A stretch of DNA of 35,366 bases from CALLVY01 sp937899855 (GCA_039820405.1 JBCBQC010000067.1:1-35366), one strand, 5' to 3'; positions 15,148 to 25,140 are shown, numbered from the stretch's first letter. Made by a program: numbers and translations. The notes: generated by a model from the sequence alone, not told the origin.

Positions 15148-18100
15148 ATGAAAAAACAATGGTCGACCTTAGGACTGCTCGTCCTATGTCTGGGCTTTAA
15201 TGCGCTCTTCGCCCAAAATTTTTGGCGCGCCAAAAGTCCCAACGTCGTAAGCAAAAAGCGAGTCACTGCCGAATTGACTCCCCAGGCCTTCAAGGTCTAC
15301 GAATTACAAGTCGCCGCTTTCAAGCGTGCACTCCGCGATGCTCCCTTACGGGGAAGCCTAATACCTGGTACCGAAGTACTCATTGACTTTCCCCTCGCCG
15401 ATGGCAGTTTTGAAACCTACAAAGTCATCGAAGCTCCCGTACTGGACGCCACCCTTTCCGCCCAGTATCCCGACATCAAATCTTACGCCGGTCAAGGCCT
15501 AAGCGATCCTTCCGACATCATCCGCTTTAGCATGACTCCCCTCGGAGTGAAAAGCATGTTGCTGTCCACCAAGCGAGGTTACGAATTTATCGAACCCTAT
15601 TCCGAAGACCTTCGCCACTACATGGTTTACCAAAGAAAAGATCGCCACCGCCCCGACGATCACTTTGAGTGTGGCGTCAAGAACGAAATGAATCGACAAA
15701 GCGACTCCGGTCGTGCCGGATTCAACAATGCCGACGACGGCATCCTGCGGACCTACCGCCTGGCCGTTTCTACGACGGGAGAGTACACCGCCTACCACGG
15801 GGGGACCGTCGCCGGTGCCCTGGCCGCCATCAACACCACCATGACCCGCGTCAACGGCATCTACGAAGTGGACTTCAATATCACCATGGTGTTGATCAGT
15901 AGCACCACTTCCGTCATTTATACCAATGCCAGTACCGACCCTTACAGCTCCGGTGGCTTCAACGGACAATTGCAAAGTACGCTGACCAGCGTCATCGGTG
16001 AGCCCAACTACGATATTGGCCACCTCTTTGCGCGGGCCAGTAACAACGGTAATGCAGGCTGTATCGGCTGTGTCTGTACCAACGGCAGTAAAGGTTCCGC
16101 TTTCACCTCCGGAACCATCCCCGAAGGGGACCTCTTCGACGTCGACTACGTCTGTCACGAAATGGGTCACCAATTTGGCGCCAATCACACTTGGACCTTC
16201 GGGGGCAACGAAGGAACCAACGTTCAAATGGAACCCGGCTCGGGTACGACCATCATGGGCTACGCCGGCATCACGGGACCCACGACCGACGTCCAACCCA
16301 ATAGTGATCCTTACTTTCACGCCGTCTCGATCGAACAAATTACCGACTACATCAAGTCGCGGACTTGCCAGACCAATACCCCCACGGGCAATACCGTACC
16401 CACGGTCAATGCGGGCCCCAACTACACCATCCCCCGTGGGACGCCCTTTGTCCTGGACGGAACGGCTTCCGATCCCGATGGCGATCCCCTGACCTATTGC
16501 TGGGAACAGATGAATGAAAACAATGCTACGACCACCCTACCCAGTGTAAGCGCTACCTCCGGGGTAGCCTTCCGCTCCTTTAGCCCGACCATATCGACCC
16601 AGCGTTCCTTCCCGGCCCTGGCCACCGTACTGTCCGGCAGCACGGCCACTACCTGGGAAGCAGTGCCGAACGTCGGTCGGACGCTCAATTTTCGCCTCAC
16701 CGTTCGCGACAACCGCGCCGGCGGTGGAACCAACGAAAGCGACAATACCGTGATCACCGTCAATGGCTCGGCCGGCCCCTTCGTCGTCACCAGCCCCAAT
16801 ACCGCAGTGACCCTGTCCCCGGGCCCCCAAACCATCACCTGGGACGTGGCGGGTACGAACGCCACTCCCATCAATACCAGCTCCGTCAACATCCTCCTGT
16901 CGACCGATGGGGGAAATAACTTTAGTACCACCCTGGCGGCCAATACGCCCAACGACGGTTCGCAGAGCGTCACCATTCCCAGTACGCCGGGTACCACCAA
17001 CCGCATCAAAATCGAAGCGGTGAACAACGTCTTTTACGATATTTCAAACAGCAATTTTACCATCGGTACGTCGACCAGCCCCAGCTACTGTGCCTCGAAT
17101 GGCAACAATACGAGCGACGAATACATTTCGAACGTTACGCTGGGAAGTATCAACAATACAACGGGCCCGGGTACGGGGGGCTATTCCGACTTTACCTCCC
17201 TGTCGACCGACCTGATTAAAGGGACGGCCAATACCATCTCCATCTCACCAACTTGGACCTCGACCGTTTACAACGAGGGCTACGCGGTGTGGATCGACTA
17301 CAATCAGGATGGCGATTTCCTCGATGCGGGCGAACAGGTCTTTACCCAGTCCCCCACCAACTCGACCCCGGTCAGTGGCACTTTTACCGTCCCGGCCACC
17401 GCTACCGACGGCCCCACCCGTTTGCGCGTACGGATGCAGTACAATACCGTTCCACCTTCCTCCTGTGGGTCGTTTACTTACGGAGAAGTCGAGGATTACA
17501 CGGTGAATATCGTGGGTACCCCCAGCTACTGTGCCTCCAATGGCAACAATACGAGTGACGAATACATCTCGAACGTCACGCTGGGGAGCATCAACAATCC
17601 GACGGGCCCGGGAGCGGGCGGCTACTCCGACTTTACCTCGCTGTCGACCGATCTGGTCAAAGGGACGGCCAATACGATCACCATCGTTCCGACCTGGCCG
17701 GGAACGATCTACAACGAAGGTTATACGGTGTGGATCGACTACAATCAGGACGGCGACTTTAGCGATGCGGACGAACGGGTCTTCGCCCTTTCGCCCGCTC
17801 CCATCACGCCGGTCAATGGTACCTTTACCGTACCGGCTACCGCTACCGACGGGCCCACCCGAATGCGGGTAACGATGCGCTACAACACCATCCCCGTGCC
17901 CTGTGGATCGTTTACCTACGGAGAGGTGGAAGACTACACGGTCAACATTGTGACTGGCTCCGGTGGGGCGGGTTGTGCGGGTGGACTGAGTTTGCCCTAC
18001 ACCGAAAGCTTTGAAGTGGGACTGGGCGACTGGGCCCAAAGCACCGCTGACGATTTCAACTGGACGCGACAAAGTGGTGGTACCCTCTCCTCCAATACCG

Positions 18101-18801
18101 GACCATCCGCCGCCGCCGCGGGAACCTTTTACGTTTACACCGAATCATCGACCCCCAACTACCCCAGCCAAGTGGCCATTCTCAACAGTCCCTGTTTTGA
18201 TTTGACGGGCCTGAGTTCGGCCACCTTTAATTTCCAGTACCACCTCTACGGTGCCTCCAACATGGGGAACCTGCTGCTGGAGGCCAGCGACGACGACGGC
18301 GGTAGCTGGACGCTCATCTGGTCGCGTACCGGCAACCAGGGCAATGCTTGGCAAAGTGCTAGTGTCAACTTGTCCGCCTATATTGGTAGTGGCCTGCTCT
18401 TGCGCTACGTCGGTACGACGGGAACGACCTGGCGGGGCGATATGGCCATCGACGACTTGAGCATCAGCACCACGGCACCGCTCCGAGCCACGACCGAGGT
18501 CAGTGTCGCCCGCGTACCCAGTACGCCCGAGCACCGGCCCGAATTTGTGGGGAACCTGCAACTCTTCCCCAACCCCGCGACGACCAGGCTGACGGTTCAA
18601 TTCCAGAGCCTGGCCAATGTCCAAGGCAAGGCGGTACTCCGCGATGTACTGGGCAGTGTAGTGGCCGTCCAAAATTGGGACATCATCACTGGCGCCAACA
18701 ACTTTGAATGGGACGTAGCGCATCTTTCCGAAGGAACCTACTTTCTGGAATGGAGTGATGATCGCGAAGTTGCGGTAGCGCGTTTTGTCATCACAAGATA
18801 G
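15148..18801 (+). CDS. Type IX-secreted metalloprotease with GEVED repeats and MAM-like domain
   Basis: The 1217-residue protein has a signal peptide (1-22, ending LFAQ) and a propeptide to about 195. A reprolysin-like metalloprotease domain (about 200-410) has the zinc site HEMGHQFGANH at 337-347 and a Met-turn candidate TIMGYAG. A PKD/REJ-like stretch starts near 415 (VNAGPNYTIPRG, DGTASDPDGDPLTYCW) and beta-rich sequence follows to about 640. Two GEVED domains (about 646-789 and 793-935) each end in FTYGEVEDYTVNIV. A MAM-like domain (about 943-1105) has YTESFE and DMAIDDLSIS. The C-terminus (from 1137, LQLFPNPATTRLTV) is a type A sorting domain of the type IX secretion system. It is probably exported to the surface or medium to degrade protein. 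ATG 15148 was preferred to TTG 15142, and a strong terminator follows. Confidence 0.92.
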   Translation: MKKQWSTLGLLVLCLGFNALFAQNFWRAKSPNVVSKKRVTAELTPQAFKVYELQVAAFKRALRDAPLRGSLIPGTEVLIDFPLADGSFETYKVIEAPVLDATLSAQYPDIKSYAGQGLSDPSDIIRFSMTPLGVKSMLLSTKRGYEFIEPYSEDLRHYMVYQRKDRHRPDDHFECGVKNEMNRQSDSGRAGFNNADDGILRTYRLAVSTTGEYTAYHGGTVAGALAAINTTMTRVNGIYEVDFNITMVLISSTTSVIYTNASTDPYSSGGFNGQLQSTLTSVIGEPNYDIGHLFARASNNGNAGCIGCVCTNGSKGSAFTSGTIPEGDLFDVDYVCHEMGHQFGANHTWTFGGNEGTNVQMEPGSGTTIMGYAGITGPTTDVQPNSDPYFHAVSIEQITDYIKSRTCQTNTPTGNTVPTVNAGPNYTIPRGTPFVLDGTASDPDGDPLTYCWEQMNENNATTTLPSVSATSGVAFRSFSPTISTQRSFPALATVLSGSTATTWEAVPNVGRTLNFRLTVRDNRAGGGTNESDNTVITVNGSAGPFVVTSPNTAVTLSPGPQTITWDVAGTNATPINTSSVNILLSTDGGNNFSTTLAANTPNDGSQSVTIPSTPGTTNRIKIEAVNNVFYDISNSNFTIGTSTSPSYCASNGNNTSDEYISNVTLGSINNTTGPGTGGYSDFTSLSTDLIKGTANTISISPTWTSTVYNEGYAVWIDYNQDGDFLDAGEQVFTQSPTNSTPVSGTFTVPATATDGPTRLRVRMQYNTVPPSSCGSFTYGEVEDYTVNIVGTPSYCASNGNNTSDEYISNVTLGSINNPTGPGAGGYSDFTSLSTDLVKGTANTITIVPTWPGTIYNEGYTVWIDYNQDGDFSDADERVFALSPAPITPVNGTFTVPATATDGPTRMRVTMRYNTIPVPCGSFTYGEVEDYTVNIVTGSGGAGCAGGLSLPYTESFEVGLGDWAQSTADDFNWTRQSGGTLSSNTGPSAAAAGTFYVYTESSTPNYPSQVAILNSPCFDLTGLSSATFNFQYHLYGASNMGNLLLEASDDDGGSWTLIWSRTGNQGNAWQSASVNLSAYIGSGLLLRYVGTTGTTWRGDMAIDDLSISTTAPLRATTEVSVARVPSTPEHRPEFVGNLQLFPNPATTRLTVQFQSLANVQGKAVLRDVLGSVVAVQNWDIITGANNFEWDVAHLSEGTYFLEWSDDREVAVARFVITR
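17083..17952 (+). repeat. Tandem duplication encoding the two GEVED domains
   Basis: Two copies lie at 17083-17514 and 17524-17952 with a period of 441 bases. They are very similar at DNA level: the first 90 bases differ mainly at third codon positions. The second copy lacks one codon near its PxxCGS segment. This indicates an in-frame internal duplication that is fairly recent or has been kept alike by recombination. Confidence 0.85.
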
Positions 18802-18835
18802 TGAATAACACCCATCCTTCTTGATAAAGGGATCC

Positions 18836-18871
18836 GCACTTGGCTTGCTTCGGTAAGTCAAGTGCTTTTTT
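18836..18871 (+). terminator. Intrinsic terminator after the large protease gene
   Basis: GCACTTGGCTT (18836-18846) pairs with AAGTCAAGTGC (18855-18865) with one wobble pair and an 8-base loop, followed by six T (18866-18871). It ends the plus-strand protease transcript 35 bases after its stop codon and touches the stop codon of the convergent YdeI-like gene. Confidence 0.92.
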
Positions 18872-19448
18872 ATTTCCAGTCGAGGAGGGGTTGGGAGCCG
18901 TAGCGTTTGCCTTGGCGGGTCATCTTGAGGAGGTAGTTGAGTCTTTTTTGGGATTCGGCGCGGCGGCTTTTACCGGGTTCGACGATCCAGCCGACCTTGA
19001 GGCGTTGGTAAAAATGGGGGAAGGCTCGGAAGGTTTCCCAAACGGTGGGATCGGCTTGTAGCTGTTCGGCGATCCAGTCGGGGATGAGCAGGGGATCATC
19101 GGGATGGCCCACTTGGTCGGCGATGGGGGCAAGGCCTTGGGGGGTCATGAGGCCGAGGCCTTGCAGTTTCCACACCCGCTGGCGGTTGAGCTCGGAGAGG
19201 AAGGTCTTTTTTTTGCGGCGGGGCGTGATTCTTTGGACGTTACCTTCGGGACAGTTTTTCTTTACGACCCCGTCGATCCAGCCAAAACACAAACAGACCT
19301 CCACTAGGTCATCGTAGCTGATGCTAGGGAGGTCCGTATCCTTTTTATAACGTTGCAACCAAATTTCGGTCTTGCTTTGGTGATGGGTAGCGAGCCAATC
19401 GTACCATTCTTGACGGTTGCGGGGGTAAAACACTTCGGTAATTTCCAT
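18870..19448 (-). CDS. YdeI/OmpD-associated family protein
   Basis: The 192-residue protein matches the YdeI/OmpD-associated family. The N-terminal part has EWYDWLATHH and EIWLQRYKK, then YDDLVEVCLCFGWIDGVVKK, a basic ITPRRKKK segment and a C-terminal helical region with GWIVEPGKSRRAESQKRL. No signal peptide is seen, so it is probably cytosolic. The biochemical function of this family is not settled, although some members have been linked to stress or bacteriocin protection. It lies 47 bases downstream of the efflux genes on the same strand and might be read through from them. The small hairpin at 19449-19474 overlaps its ribosome-binding region. Confidence 0.85.
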   Translation of the reverse strand: MEITEVFYPRNRQEWYDWLATHHQSKTEIWLQRYKKDTDLPSISYDDLVEVCLCFGWIDGVVKKNCPEGNVQRITPRRKKKTFLSELNRQRVWKLQGLGLMTPQGLAPIADQVGHPDDPLLIPDWIAEQLQADPTVWETFRAFPHFYQRLKVGWIVEPGKSRRAESQKRLNYLLKMTRQGKRYGSQPLLDWK

Positions 19449-19474
19449 GCCCCAAAATACGTAAAATCTGGGGC
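19449..19474 (-). promoter_or_regulatory. Hairpin next to the YdeI-like start codon
   Basis: GCCCCA (19449-19454) pairs with TGGGGC (19469-19474) around a 14-base AT-rich loop. In the minus-strand transcript the second arm, TTTTGGGGC, directly precedes the ATG. The fold could hide the ribosome-binding site or be the end of the efflux transcript. It is short, so the call is tentative. Confidence 0.35.
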
Positions 19475-19495
19475 GGTCGGACTAGCTTGGTGGCC

Positions 19496-20833
19496 CTAAT
19501 CCAACAATTTGCCCTGCCATTGATCCAATTTTAGCTTGGCTTTCTGGAGATCAATTTGCAGCTGATCGATCCGTAGTCGTACGTCGAGTCGGGCGAGTTG
19601 GGCATCGCGGAGATCGAGGGCGGTGGCCTGCCCCGTGTAGTAGCGGTCCTCCACCTTAGCAAAGGCTTCGTCAAAGGTGCGGACGTTTTCCCGTTCCCGC
19701 CGCAGTTGCTCCCGAATCAGGAGCACCCGCTCGCGTTCCTGTCGGGCCTGACTGACCAGGCGGTGTTCCAACCGGTCCTCCCGCTGCTGTTCGATGGCCA
19801 CTTCGAGTTGGGCTTTCTCGACGCTGCGCTTGCGCTGTCCCCCATCGTAAATCCGGTAACGCGCCGTCAGCCCCAGGACGACCCCCACACTTTGTAGCTC
19901 CGCCAACTGCTGAACCTCATTGTTCTGATAAAGGTAGCCCAAGTTGGCACTGGCCGCCAGCAAAGGAGATTGCGCGCGCTGTTGTAGGGTCAGCTGATCA
20001 TCGGCCAAGAGGATGCCTTGTCGGGCCAGGATTAATTCGGGATTATCGCGTACAATCGTCGTCTCCAATTCCTGCATCGGGGGAAGTTGCCATTCCGAAA
20101 AGGCAGGGAGTACGCGAAAAGCTTCATCGGCGGGCAGGTCCAGTAAAAAGCGCAATTCCTCCTGTAGTTGTCGTTTGGCCAAACGGACTTCGTCGAGTGC
20201 CGACTCATCCTGCCGCAGGCTGGTCTCCCCCCGCAAAACCGCCAGGCGATTGGCCTGTCCAAACTGAGCGCGATCCTTGATCTTGGCCAGTCGAGCTTGG
20301 CTCAGTTCGAGGTTTTCCAACAAAAAGCCTTCCTGATTCTGAATCCGTAACAGCTCGAAGTACAGTTGGGACACCACCAGGGCGGTTTGATTGATCAGGA
20401 CCTCCTGTTCGGCCCGGGCCAGTTGCGACTGCCCCACTAACAAGCGGTAGCGTTGTTTGCCTTGGCCCCCGTCGTACACGACGTAATCCGCCCGTAGGCC
20501 CAGGTTGAGGTTAAAGCTTTCCACCCCACTTTCCTCGATGTTGATTTCGCTGGGAGCGGGTTCGGGCTGAAAGGTTCGGAGGTCCAGTTGGGAAAAATTA
20601 TTGCTGTAGCTGCCCAGCCCCAGGGCATCTACGGTGGGGCCTTGTCCCGCTACGGCCTTGCTGACCTGGCTGGCGGCGACCTCGGTTTGGAGTCGTTGGA
20701 GCTTGATGGCTTTATTCTGAGCGAGGGCCAGGCCAATGGCATCGGCTAGGGAAAGGGTGCCTGGCTCCTGGGCGATGCCCAAAGTAAGGCCGCCGAGCCA
20801 AAGCAAGAGGATAAAATAAATTTTGGTAGTCAT
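19496..20833 (-). CDS. TolC-like outer membrane efflux protein
   Basis: The 445-residue protein has a signal peptide (1-21, ending GIAQ) and two long helical halves. These contain the OEP family pattern: LSLADAIGLALAQNKAI near the N-terminus, the heptad-rich helices near 140-220 and 330-400, and AQLARLDVRLRIDQLQIDLQKAK at the end. Such proteins form the trimeric outer-membrane channel of tripartite pumps. It is the last of three efflux genes; its ATG is 21 bases after the RND pump stop codon, so they form one operon. It has no lipobox, unlike many OprM-type members. The substrate is not visible in the sequence. Confidence 0.93.
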   Translation of the reverse strand: MTTKIYFILLLWLGGLTLGIAQEPGTLSLADAIGLALAQNKAIKLQRLQTEVAASQVSKAVAGQGPTVDALGLGSYSNNFSQLDLRTFQPEPAPSEINIEESGVESFNLNLGLRADYVVYDGGQGKQRYRLLVGQSQLARAEQEVLINQTALVVSQLYFELLRIQNQEGFLLENLELSQARLAKIKDRAQFGQANRLAVLRGETSLRQDESALDEVRLAKRQLQEELRFLLDLPADEAFRVLPAFSEWQLPPMQELETTIVRDNPELILARQGILLADDQLTLQQRAQSPLLAASANLGYLYQNNEVQQLAELQSVGVVLGLTARYRIYDGGQRKRSVEKAQLEVAIEQQREDRLEHRLVSQARQERERVLLIREQLRRERENVRTFDEAFAKVEDRYYTGQATALDLRDAQLARLDVRLRIDQLQIDLQKAKLKLDQWQGKLLD

Positions 20834-20854
20834 ACGATCTGAATTGAAATAGGT

Positions 20855-23800
20855 TTAACGAAGCTCGTTGCGGGCCTCCCGCAAAACGATGTCCAAATCG
20901 GCGGCGCGTACTTCGGAAAGTCGGCGAACGTAGCGGGCGAAGAAGTACCGCAGTCGTGCCAGCAGGAAGAGCACCGAGGGTAAAAAGATCAGGGTGAGCA
21001 CCATCCCGAAGATGAGGCCGTAGGAAATGGCGATGGCCGTCGGCTTGAGAAATTGTGCGCTGATGGAATTGTTGAGCAGGAGAGGGGCCAAGCCAAAGAC
21101 GGTGGTGATGGTCGTGAGAATAATGGGGCGAAAACGGGAGATGGCCGCCTCGCACAAGGCCTCGCGAACCGATTGGCCCGCCCGCACCCGCTCGTTGTAG
21201 GTCGAGAGCAGCACCAGTCCGTTGTTGATCAGGATGCCCCACAGGGCAATCATACCCAGTACGGAGAAGATGCTGACGGGAATGTTGTGCAGGTAGGTCC
21301 CCCAGGCGACGCCGATAAAGGCAAAGGGCAGCATCGCCAGGATGGCGAGGGTCTTGCTGATGGAGCGGTAGTTGAGTAGGAGAATACCGACCATGAGTAG
21401 GAAGACGACGATGCTCGGCCCCTGACTGGAATTTTGGGTCTTGGCCGACAGGCGGGCCTCACCCTCCAGGGTGTAGCGCAAATTGGGGTAGCGCCGTTGG
21501 ATGTCCTGGAGTACGCTAGCTTCTGCCTCGGCCAGCACCTGGGGGACGGAGACCAGCAGGTGGGCTACATCAGCTTCGACGCGAATTTCGCGAATGCCGT
21601 TCTGGTGGTTGATTTCCGCCACCCCACTCTTCCGCTGGAAAGTAGCCAACTCACTCAGGGGGTAGCGTCCCCCATCCGGCGTCCTGATCCGCATCTCCGC
21701 CAGGCGGTCCACGCTCCGACGGTCGCTATCGGCGTAGCGCAGCCACACCTTCACTTCCTCATCCCCCCGCTGGATACTCTGTGCCTCCAGACCAAAAAAG
21801 CCCTTCCGTACCTGATCAAAGACCTGGGCCTCGGTGAGTCCCAAAAACTTTGCTTTGGGCTTGAGCCGCAATTCCACCTCGGGCATTCCCAACTTATCGG
21901 TATCGGTGACGTCCTTGAGGTCCGTCCGCGCTTCCAAAAAATTGCGCAACATGCGCTTCGCTGCCCGCAGGTCGGCCAGGTCGCGCCCCACCATGGCGAT
22001 GGAGACGGGTTTGCCAAAAACGGCGATGCTGCCGTAAGAAAGATTGGTCGCCTCTGGGATAGGGCCCACCGCCTCGCGGATGCTACTGGCGATGTCGAAA
22101 GACATGATGCCCCGACTGTCGCCCTTCAGGAGGTAGATATTGAGCAGCCCCTCATTGCTGTTGGGGCCCACAACGCGCTCCACGTAATTGACCACCTGCT
22201 GGCTATCGCTACGTTGGGCGCTGTAGGTTTCGTTGACCTCCCAAACCCGTTGCTCGATCCGCTGGAGTTGGTCGGCGGTCAGCGCGGCTTCCGTTCCCAG
22301 CGGCAGCTCGAGCTTGGCGGTGATGACGTCCTGATCGATGGTGGGAAAAAAGGTACTCTTAATGGTCCCGGAGCCCAGGGCGCCCACGGTCCAGACCATA
22401 ACACCGATGACGGCTGCGATGCCCAGCAGGGGAATCCGAAGAAAAAAGCGGATGCTTTTTTCGTAGACCCGATCCCGCACCCAGAGCAAAGCCCGATTGG
22501 TCCACTGGGTGAGGCGCCAGTTGTTGTCGGTACCCACCAGAGCTTGGGAACGGGCAATGTGCACCGGCAAGATGAGCAAACTTTCGAGCAGGGCGACCAA
22601 GAGGGTGGCACAGACGACGAAGGAGATGTCGGAGAAGTAATCGCCGAGTTGTCCATCAAAAAAGAAGAAAAGGGAAAAGGCAACCGCCGTCGTGGCCAAG
22701 GAGGACAGGATGGCGGGAATCACTTCGATGGTCCCATCAAGGGCGGCCCGTAGGGGGCTCTTACCGCCCTGGTACTGTTGGTAAATATTTTCGGCGACCA
22801 CCACGCCATCATCCACGATGACCCCCAGGACGATGATGAGACCAAAGAGGGAGACCTGATTGATGGTGAGGTCGTAAAAGCTAGAAAGTAGGAACATGCC
22901 CAGTAGGGCGACGGGAATTTTAAAGGCGACCCAAAAGGCAATACGGGGGTGCAGGAAAAGTCCGAGAATGATGAGGACGAGTAGAATTCCTTGCCAAGCG
23001 TTGTTGAGCAGGGTACCGATGGCGTCGGACAGTGAGATGGCTTTGTCTTCGATGACCAGGGCGCGGATGCCTTCGTGGCGGGCGTTGAAGGAGCGGACGT
23101 AGTCGTTGACGTAGGCGGCATTTTGGAGGATGTCTTCCTGGCTGCGGCTAAATATTTTGAGTACCACCGCCCGTTCCCCATTGATAAAAGTGCTTTCGGG
23201 ATCGTCGGCAAAGCGGTCCACCACCTCGGCGACGTCGCGGAGGTAAACCCGTTTGCCATCCGGGGTGGTGAGGATGGGGGTGTCGACTAGGCCACTGGAG
23301 TAGTAGGCTCGGTTGTCGAGTCGGATGAGGATGTTCTGGGCATCGGTTTTGATTGTACCCCCCGAGGCCTTGATGTTTGCGCTTTGGATGGCAGCGGCCA
23401 CCCGGTCGAAACTCAGTTGGTAAGCGCGTAGGTCTCGCTCCCGCAGTCGGATCTCGATTTCCTCTTCGGGGAAACCACTGAGGAAGACCTGGGACAAGTT
23501 GGGCGAATAGGTCAGTTCTTCCTTGATGTTTTTGGCGTGGTCCTTTAGCGTACTCAAGCCCGTTTCCCCCACCAGCGCGAGCGTCATGGTGTAGTTGAGA
23601 ATTTCCTCTTTGAGTACCACGGGGGTATCCATACCCCGGGGAAAGGTGGTAATCTGGTCGATGGCATTGTTGACATCCTGGAGGACTTCGTTGGAGGAGG
23701 CATCCTCTAAGAGTTCCACGCGGATCTGGGCAAAGCTTTCCGTCGACTTGGACGTTACCCGATCGACCCCCTTCAAGCCATCCAGGCGATCTTCGATTTT

Positions 23801-23998
23801 GTTGACCACCTCCTCTTCGACTTCCTGGGGAGAGGCACCGCGGTACACCACGTTGACGCGGATAAAGCTGACGGGCTCGGGGGGTAAAAAATTGGAACGC
23901 ATGGTACTCAGGGCCAGCAGACCCAACACGACGATCAGCCCCACCAGGATATCGACCGTACGGGGTTTTTGAATAAATTGTTGGAGTAGGGAACGCAT
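20855..23998 (-). CDS. RND efflux pump (AcrB-type permease)
   Basis: The 1047-residue protein has the RND layout of 12 membrane helices and two large periplasmic loops. One helix at the N-terminus (about 12-32) leads into the first loop (about 35-330). Helices near 335-545 and 855-1020 follow, with the second loop between. The proton-relay aspartates are D396-D397 in GVIVDDGVVVAENIY in helix 4. The paired helix 10 region reads GILINNGLVLLSTYNE, so it is asparagine-rich and lacks the lysine of AcrB at this spot. It exports compounds from the periplasm or inner membrane using the proton gradient. The start codon lies two bases after the fusion-protein stop codon, showing tight coupling. Whether drugs, metals or lipids are the substrates cannot be told. 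Confidence 0.95.
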   Translation of the reverse strand: MRSLLQQFIQKPRTVDILVGLIVVLGLLALSTMRSNFLPPEPVSFIRVNVVYRGASPQEVEEEVVNKIEDRLDGLKGVDRVTSKSTESFAQIRVELLEDASSNEVLQDVNNAIDQITTFPRGMDTPVVLKEEILNYTMTLALVGETGLSTLKDHAKNIKEELTYSPNLSQVFLSGFPEEEIEIRLRERDLRAYQLSFDRVAAAIQSANIKASGGTIKTDAQNILIRLDNRAYYSSGLVDTPILTTPDGKRVYLRDVAEVVDRFADDPESTFINGERAVVLKIFSRSQEDILQNAAYVNDYVRSFNARHEGIRALVIEDKAISLSDAIGTLLNNAWQGILLVLIILGLFLHPRIAFWVAFKIPVALLGMFLLSSFYDLTINQVSLFGLIIVLGVIVDDGVVVAENIYQQYQGGKSPLRAALDGTIEVIPAILSSLATTAVAFSLFFFFDGQLGDYFSDISFVVCATLLVALLESLLILPVHIARSQALVGTDNNWRLTQWTNRALLWVRDRVYEKSIRFFLRIPLLGIAAVIGVMVWTVGALGSGTIKSTFFPTIDQDVITAKLELPLGTEAALTADQLQRIEQRVWEVNETYSAQRSDSQQVVNYVERVVGPNSNEGLLNIYLLKGDSRGIMSFDIASSIREAVGPIPEATNLSYGSIAVFGKPVSIAMVGRDLADLRAAKRMLRNFLEARTDLKDVTDTDKLGMPEVELRLKPKAKFLGLTEAQVFDQVRKGFFGLEAQSIQRGDEEVKVWLRYADSDRRSVDRLAEMRIRTPDGGRYPLSELATFQRKSGVAEINHQNGIREIRVEADVAHLLVSVPQVLAEAEASVLQDIQRRYPNLRYTLEGEARLSAKTQNSSQGPSIVVFLLMVGILLLNYRSISKTLAILAMLPFAFIGVAWGTYLHNIPVSIFSVLGMIALWGILINNGLVLLSTYNERVRAGQSVREALCEAAISRFRPIILTTITTVFGLAPLLLNNSISAQFLKPTAIAISYGLIFGMVLTLIFLPSVLFLLARLRYFFARYVRRLSEVRAADLDIVLREARNELR

Positions 23999-24000
23999 GT

Positions 24001-25140
24001 TTAGATTTTGATTTTGTTGCCTTCGACGGGCAGGTCAAACTGATTGAGGATGAGGAGGTCGCCATCGTGGAGTCCGCGGATGAGCAGGGAATCCCCGAGG
24101 TATTCCACGGGCTCTACGGCCTGGCGGACGATGACGTCATCGCGGAGGAGGAGGACACTTTGATCGCGGGCGAGGACGCGATTGGGAATGGCCACCACGT
24201 CTTCTAGGGTCTGGCTGTGGTAGGCACCTTCGAGGTACATTCCCGGACGGAGCCCCTTCCCTTCCAGTCGGAAAAAGACTGAGACGTTTTGCGTCTGCGG
24301 ATCGACGACGTTGGTATTGCGCAGGACTTTACCCACCCAGGAGCCGGGCATTTCGTTGCTCCGGAAAGTGACCCGGTCCCCCATCCGCAGGGTACTGGCC
24401 ACCTTGAGATCCACGCCCGTTTCCAGCTCGTACTGGTAGCGGTGAATGATGGTCCCCAGGGGTTGGCCGGGATTGGCGTAGCTGCCCAAATCGATTTGGG
24501 TGGCGGTGATGATACCAGCGTAGGGCGCGCGGATGGTGTACTTGCGCAGGCGTTCCTCCTGTGCCTTGATGCCGTAGTATTGGCTGTAGATTTGGCGGCT
24601 GGTGAGGTAGAAGCGCTCCTCCTGGCTTTGGGCCTCGGGCAGCGGTGGTAGGACCGCTCCGGCGCGGTAGCCTTGGACGTAGTCCAGCCAGGTGGCGTAG
24701 TGATCGGCGTAGTCGGATTTGAGATCGGGTAGCATGGCGGTGAGGGCTTGGAAAAAGGTGCTGCGCTGGGCTTCGAGTTGGAGTAAGAACTCTTGCTGAT
24801 CCAATTGGAGGAGCACGGCGTCTTTGGAGAAATGGGTGCCCACCTTGAAGGAGAGGGAATTGGGGAGGATACGACCCGCGACTTCGGCAACGAGCTGCGT
24901 TTGGTGGCTGGGGATCACCCGTCCGCTGAGGCGTTGGTGGTCTTTGCGGTCTTCGTGGCGGATGGACAGTAGTTGCAGATCGCTGCGCCGCAATTGGGCC
25001 CCCGTGGTGGGATCCGTGGTACTGACGGTGCTGGGGGAGGCTTCGGTGGGGGGCGTTTCTTCGGTGGAGGTACAAGCCATTCCCCAGAGGGTGAGTAGCA
25101 CAAAAGTCCCCCATCGCAGGAGGGCGCTGGTTTTTTTCAT
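24001..25140 (-). CDS. RND efflux membrane fusion lipoprotein (HlyD/AcrA type)
   Basis: The 379-residue periplasmic adaptor links the RND pump to the outer membrane channel. A lipoprotein signal peptide ends in WGMAC (C23) and is followed by a Thr/Ser/Pro-rich linker. The first lipoyl half lies near 65-115 (EVAGRILP), with a hairpin near 120-190. The second lipoyl half is near 195-230 (IRAPYAGIITATQIDLGSY), and beta-barrel and membrane-proximal domains follow. The start at 25140 was chosen because it gives MKKTSALLRW and a proper lipobox; an upstream in-frame start at 25170 would add 10 residues. It is the first gene of the three-gene efflux operon, and the dyad at 25249-25267 lies 109 bases upstream. 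Confidence 0.93.
   Translation of the reverse strand: MKKTSALLRWGTFVLLTLWGMACTSTEETPPTEASPSTVSTTDPTTGAQLRRSDLQLLSIRHEDRKDHQRLSGRVIPSHQTQLVAEVAGRILPNSLSFKVGTHFSKDAVLLQLDQQEFLLQLEAQRSTFFQALTAMLPDLKSDYADHYATWLDYVQGYRAGAVLPPLPEAQSQEERFYLTSRQIYSQYYGIKAQEERLRKYTIRAPYAGIITATQIDLGSYANPGQPLGTIIHRYQYELETGVDLKVASTLRMGDRVTFRSNEMPGSWVGKVLRNTNVVDPQTQNVSVFFRLEGKGLRPGMYLEGAYHSQTLEDVVAIPNRVLARDQSVLLLRDDVIVRQAVEPVEYLGDSLLIRGLHDGDLLILNQFDLPVEGNKIKI

Noticed and set aside
21434..22753. Plus-strand open frame of 439 codons inside the RND pump gene
   Set aside because: It is the antisense frame of a strongly conserved transporter gene and has His/Gln/Gly-rich, low-complexity sequence.
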